Positions 63,063 to 64,000 of a DNA stretch of 64,000 nt are shown piece by piece. Source of the DNA: Aquitalea magnusonii. GTDB lineage: Bacteria; Pseudomonadota; Gammaproteobacteria; Burkholderiales; Chromobacteriaceae. The position numbers and the translations under genes are program-made. The notes below the pieces were generated by a model. It was not told the origin of the DNA. It made no database searches and saw only the letters and a list, made by a program, of their open reading frames with translations. Within the stretch, counting starts at the first letter, position 1, and each line of letters begins with the position of its first letter. The stretch spans positions 62,001-126,000 of the forward strand of contig NZ_QJKC01000013.1 of NCBI RefSeq assembly GCF_003202035.1. Direction: 5' to 3'.

Positions 63063-64000
63063 ATGAGCGAATATCTGTTTACGTCGGAGTCGGTATCGGA
63101 AGGCCATCCGGACAAAGTCGCCGACCAAATCTCTGATGCCATCCTCGATGCCATCCTGCGCGAAGACAAATACGCTCGCGTTGCTGCCGAAACACTGGTC
63201 AATACCGGTCTGGTCGTCCTGGCTGGCGAGATCACCACCTCGGCCAATATCGACTACATCAAGGTCGCACGCGAAACCATCAAGCGCATTGGCTACGACA
63301 ACTCCGAGCTGGGCTTCGACTACCACGGCTGCGCCGTCATGGCCTGCTATGACAAGCAATCGCAAGACATCGCCCAGGGCGTCAACGAAGGTGAGGGCCT
63401 GGACCTGAACCAGGGTGCTGGCGACCAGGGCCTGATGTTCGGCTACGCCTGCGACGAAACCCCGACGCTGATGCCTTTCCCCATCTATTACGCACACCGT
63501 CTGGTACAGCGCCAGGCCGAGCTGCGCAAGGATGGCCGCCTGCCGTGGCTGCGTCCGGATGCCAAGAGCCAGATCACCTGCGTCTACGACGGTGAAACCG
63601 GTCTACCCAAGCGCATCGACACCGTGGTGCTGTCCACCCAGCACAGCCCGGAAATCGATCACAAGACGCTGACCGAAGCCGTCATCGAAGACATCATCAA
63701 ACCGGTACTGCCGCCGGAAATGCTGACTGCCGAAACCAAGTACCTGGTCAACCCGACCGGCCGTTTCGTCATTGGCGGCCCGATGGGCGACTGCGGCCTG
63801 ACCGGCCGCAAGATCATCGTCGACACCTACGGCGGTGCAGCCCCGCACGGTGGTGGCGCCTTCTCCGGCAAGGATCCGTCCAAGGTCGACCGTTCGGCAG
63901 CCTATGCCGGCCGTTACGTGGCCAAGAACATCGTTGCCGCCGGCCTGGCACGTCAGTGCCAGATCCAGGTCTCCTACGCCATTGGCGTGGCCGAACCGAC
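63063..64000 (+). CDS. metK: S-adenosylmethionine synthase (partial, 3' end outside window)
   Basis: Makes S-adenosylmethionine from methionine and ATP. 312 residues are inside the window of an expected roughly 385-390. N-terminus [22 protein letters not shown] (as [15 protein letters not shown]), [12 protein letters not shown] (ATP site) and [18 protein letters not shown] are intact, with no frameshift to base 64000. The 77-base upstream region has no SAM-riboswitch-like structure that I can see. Confidence 0.97.
   Translation, partial: MSEYLFTSESVSEGHPDKVADQISDAILDAILREDKYARVAAETLVNTGLVVLAGEITTSANIDYIKVARETIKRIGYDNSELGFDYHGCAVMACYDKQSQDIAQGVNEGEGLDLNQGAGDQGLMFGYACDETPTLMPFPIYYAHRLVQRQAELRKDGRLPWLRPDAKSQITCVYDGETGLPKRIDTVVLSTQHSPEIDHKTLTEAVIEDIIKPVLPPEMLTAETKYLVNPTGRFVIGGPMGDCGLTGRKIIVDTYGGAAPHGGGAFSGKDPSKVDRSAAYAGRYVAKNIVAAGLARQCQIQVSYAIGVAEP

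Overview
The window is about 64 kb of high-GC bacterial chromosome. Gene content and order point to a flagellated, respiring betaproteobacterium of the Neisseriales, most like the Chromobacteriaceae (Chromobacterium, Vogesella, Aquitalea). The pointers are tpiA-secG-tRNA-Leu-nuoABCDEFGHIJKLMN followed by a DUF2818 gene, the yicC-kinase-phosphatase-rph order, and a cyo quinol oxidase. The genus is an inference; no rRNA is present. Almost all the DNA is ordinary chromosome. I see no insertion sequence, prophage or CRISPR array.

Layout. 1-6119: end of a glycosyltransferase, then a flagellar late-gene cluster (fliC behind a clear sigma-28 promoter, flaG, fliD, fliS, a fliT-like gene, a DUF2802 gene, a fliK-like gene and a stand-alone FlhB C-domain gene). 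6226-9471: a tartronate-semialdehyde-reductase-like enzyme and small genes of unknown role, including two probable lipoproteins. 9690-13363: yicC, a Ser/Thr kinase and PP2C phosphatase pair, rph. 13418-17428 (minus strand): a RstA/RstB two-component system, a perfect RstA-box match, a greatly expanded Asr-like acid-shock repeat protein, and a secreted trypsin-like protease. 17643-19628: a soluble chemoreceptor with a FIST sensor. 20303-25132: cyoABCDE. 25245-30114: a LysR regulator divergent from dabB-dabA, an energy-coupled inorganic-carbon accumulation system. 30262-38924: housekeeping genes (Sua5/TsaC, dusA, rdgB, hemW, ridA, a PhzF-family gene, a DUF2147 gene, recG). 39253-44793 (minus): pit and pstSCAB. 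44959-61016: tpiA, secG, tRNA-Leu(GAG), the 14-gene complex I operon and DUF2818. 61229-62985 (minus): two LpxL/LpxM-type acyltransferases. 63063-end: metK, cut by the window edge.

How it fits together. Complex I (nuo) and cytochrome bo (cyo) form a proton-pumping aerobic chain, and a near-consensus Anr/FNR site lies upstream of cyo. The Dab transporter would use proton-motive force to trap CO2 as bicarbonate. RstAB with its box directly upstream of the Asr-like gene makes a compact acid or envelope stress module.

The two most notable signals are that RstAB-Asr module, in which the Asr-like protein has ten repeats and 327 residues, and a candidate Anr-controlled small RNA on the minus strand at about 39037-39130. 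The latter has an Anr box, a CU-rich segment antisense to a Shine-Dalgarno sequence, and a perfect intrinsic terminator in an otherwise empty intergenic region. Neither has been tested by any search or experiment here.
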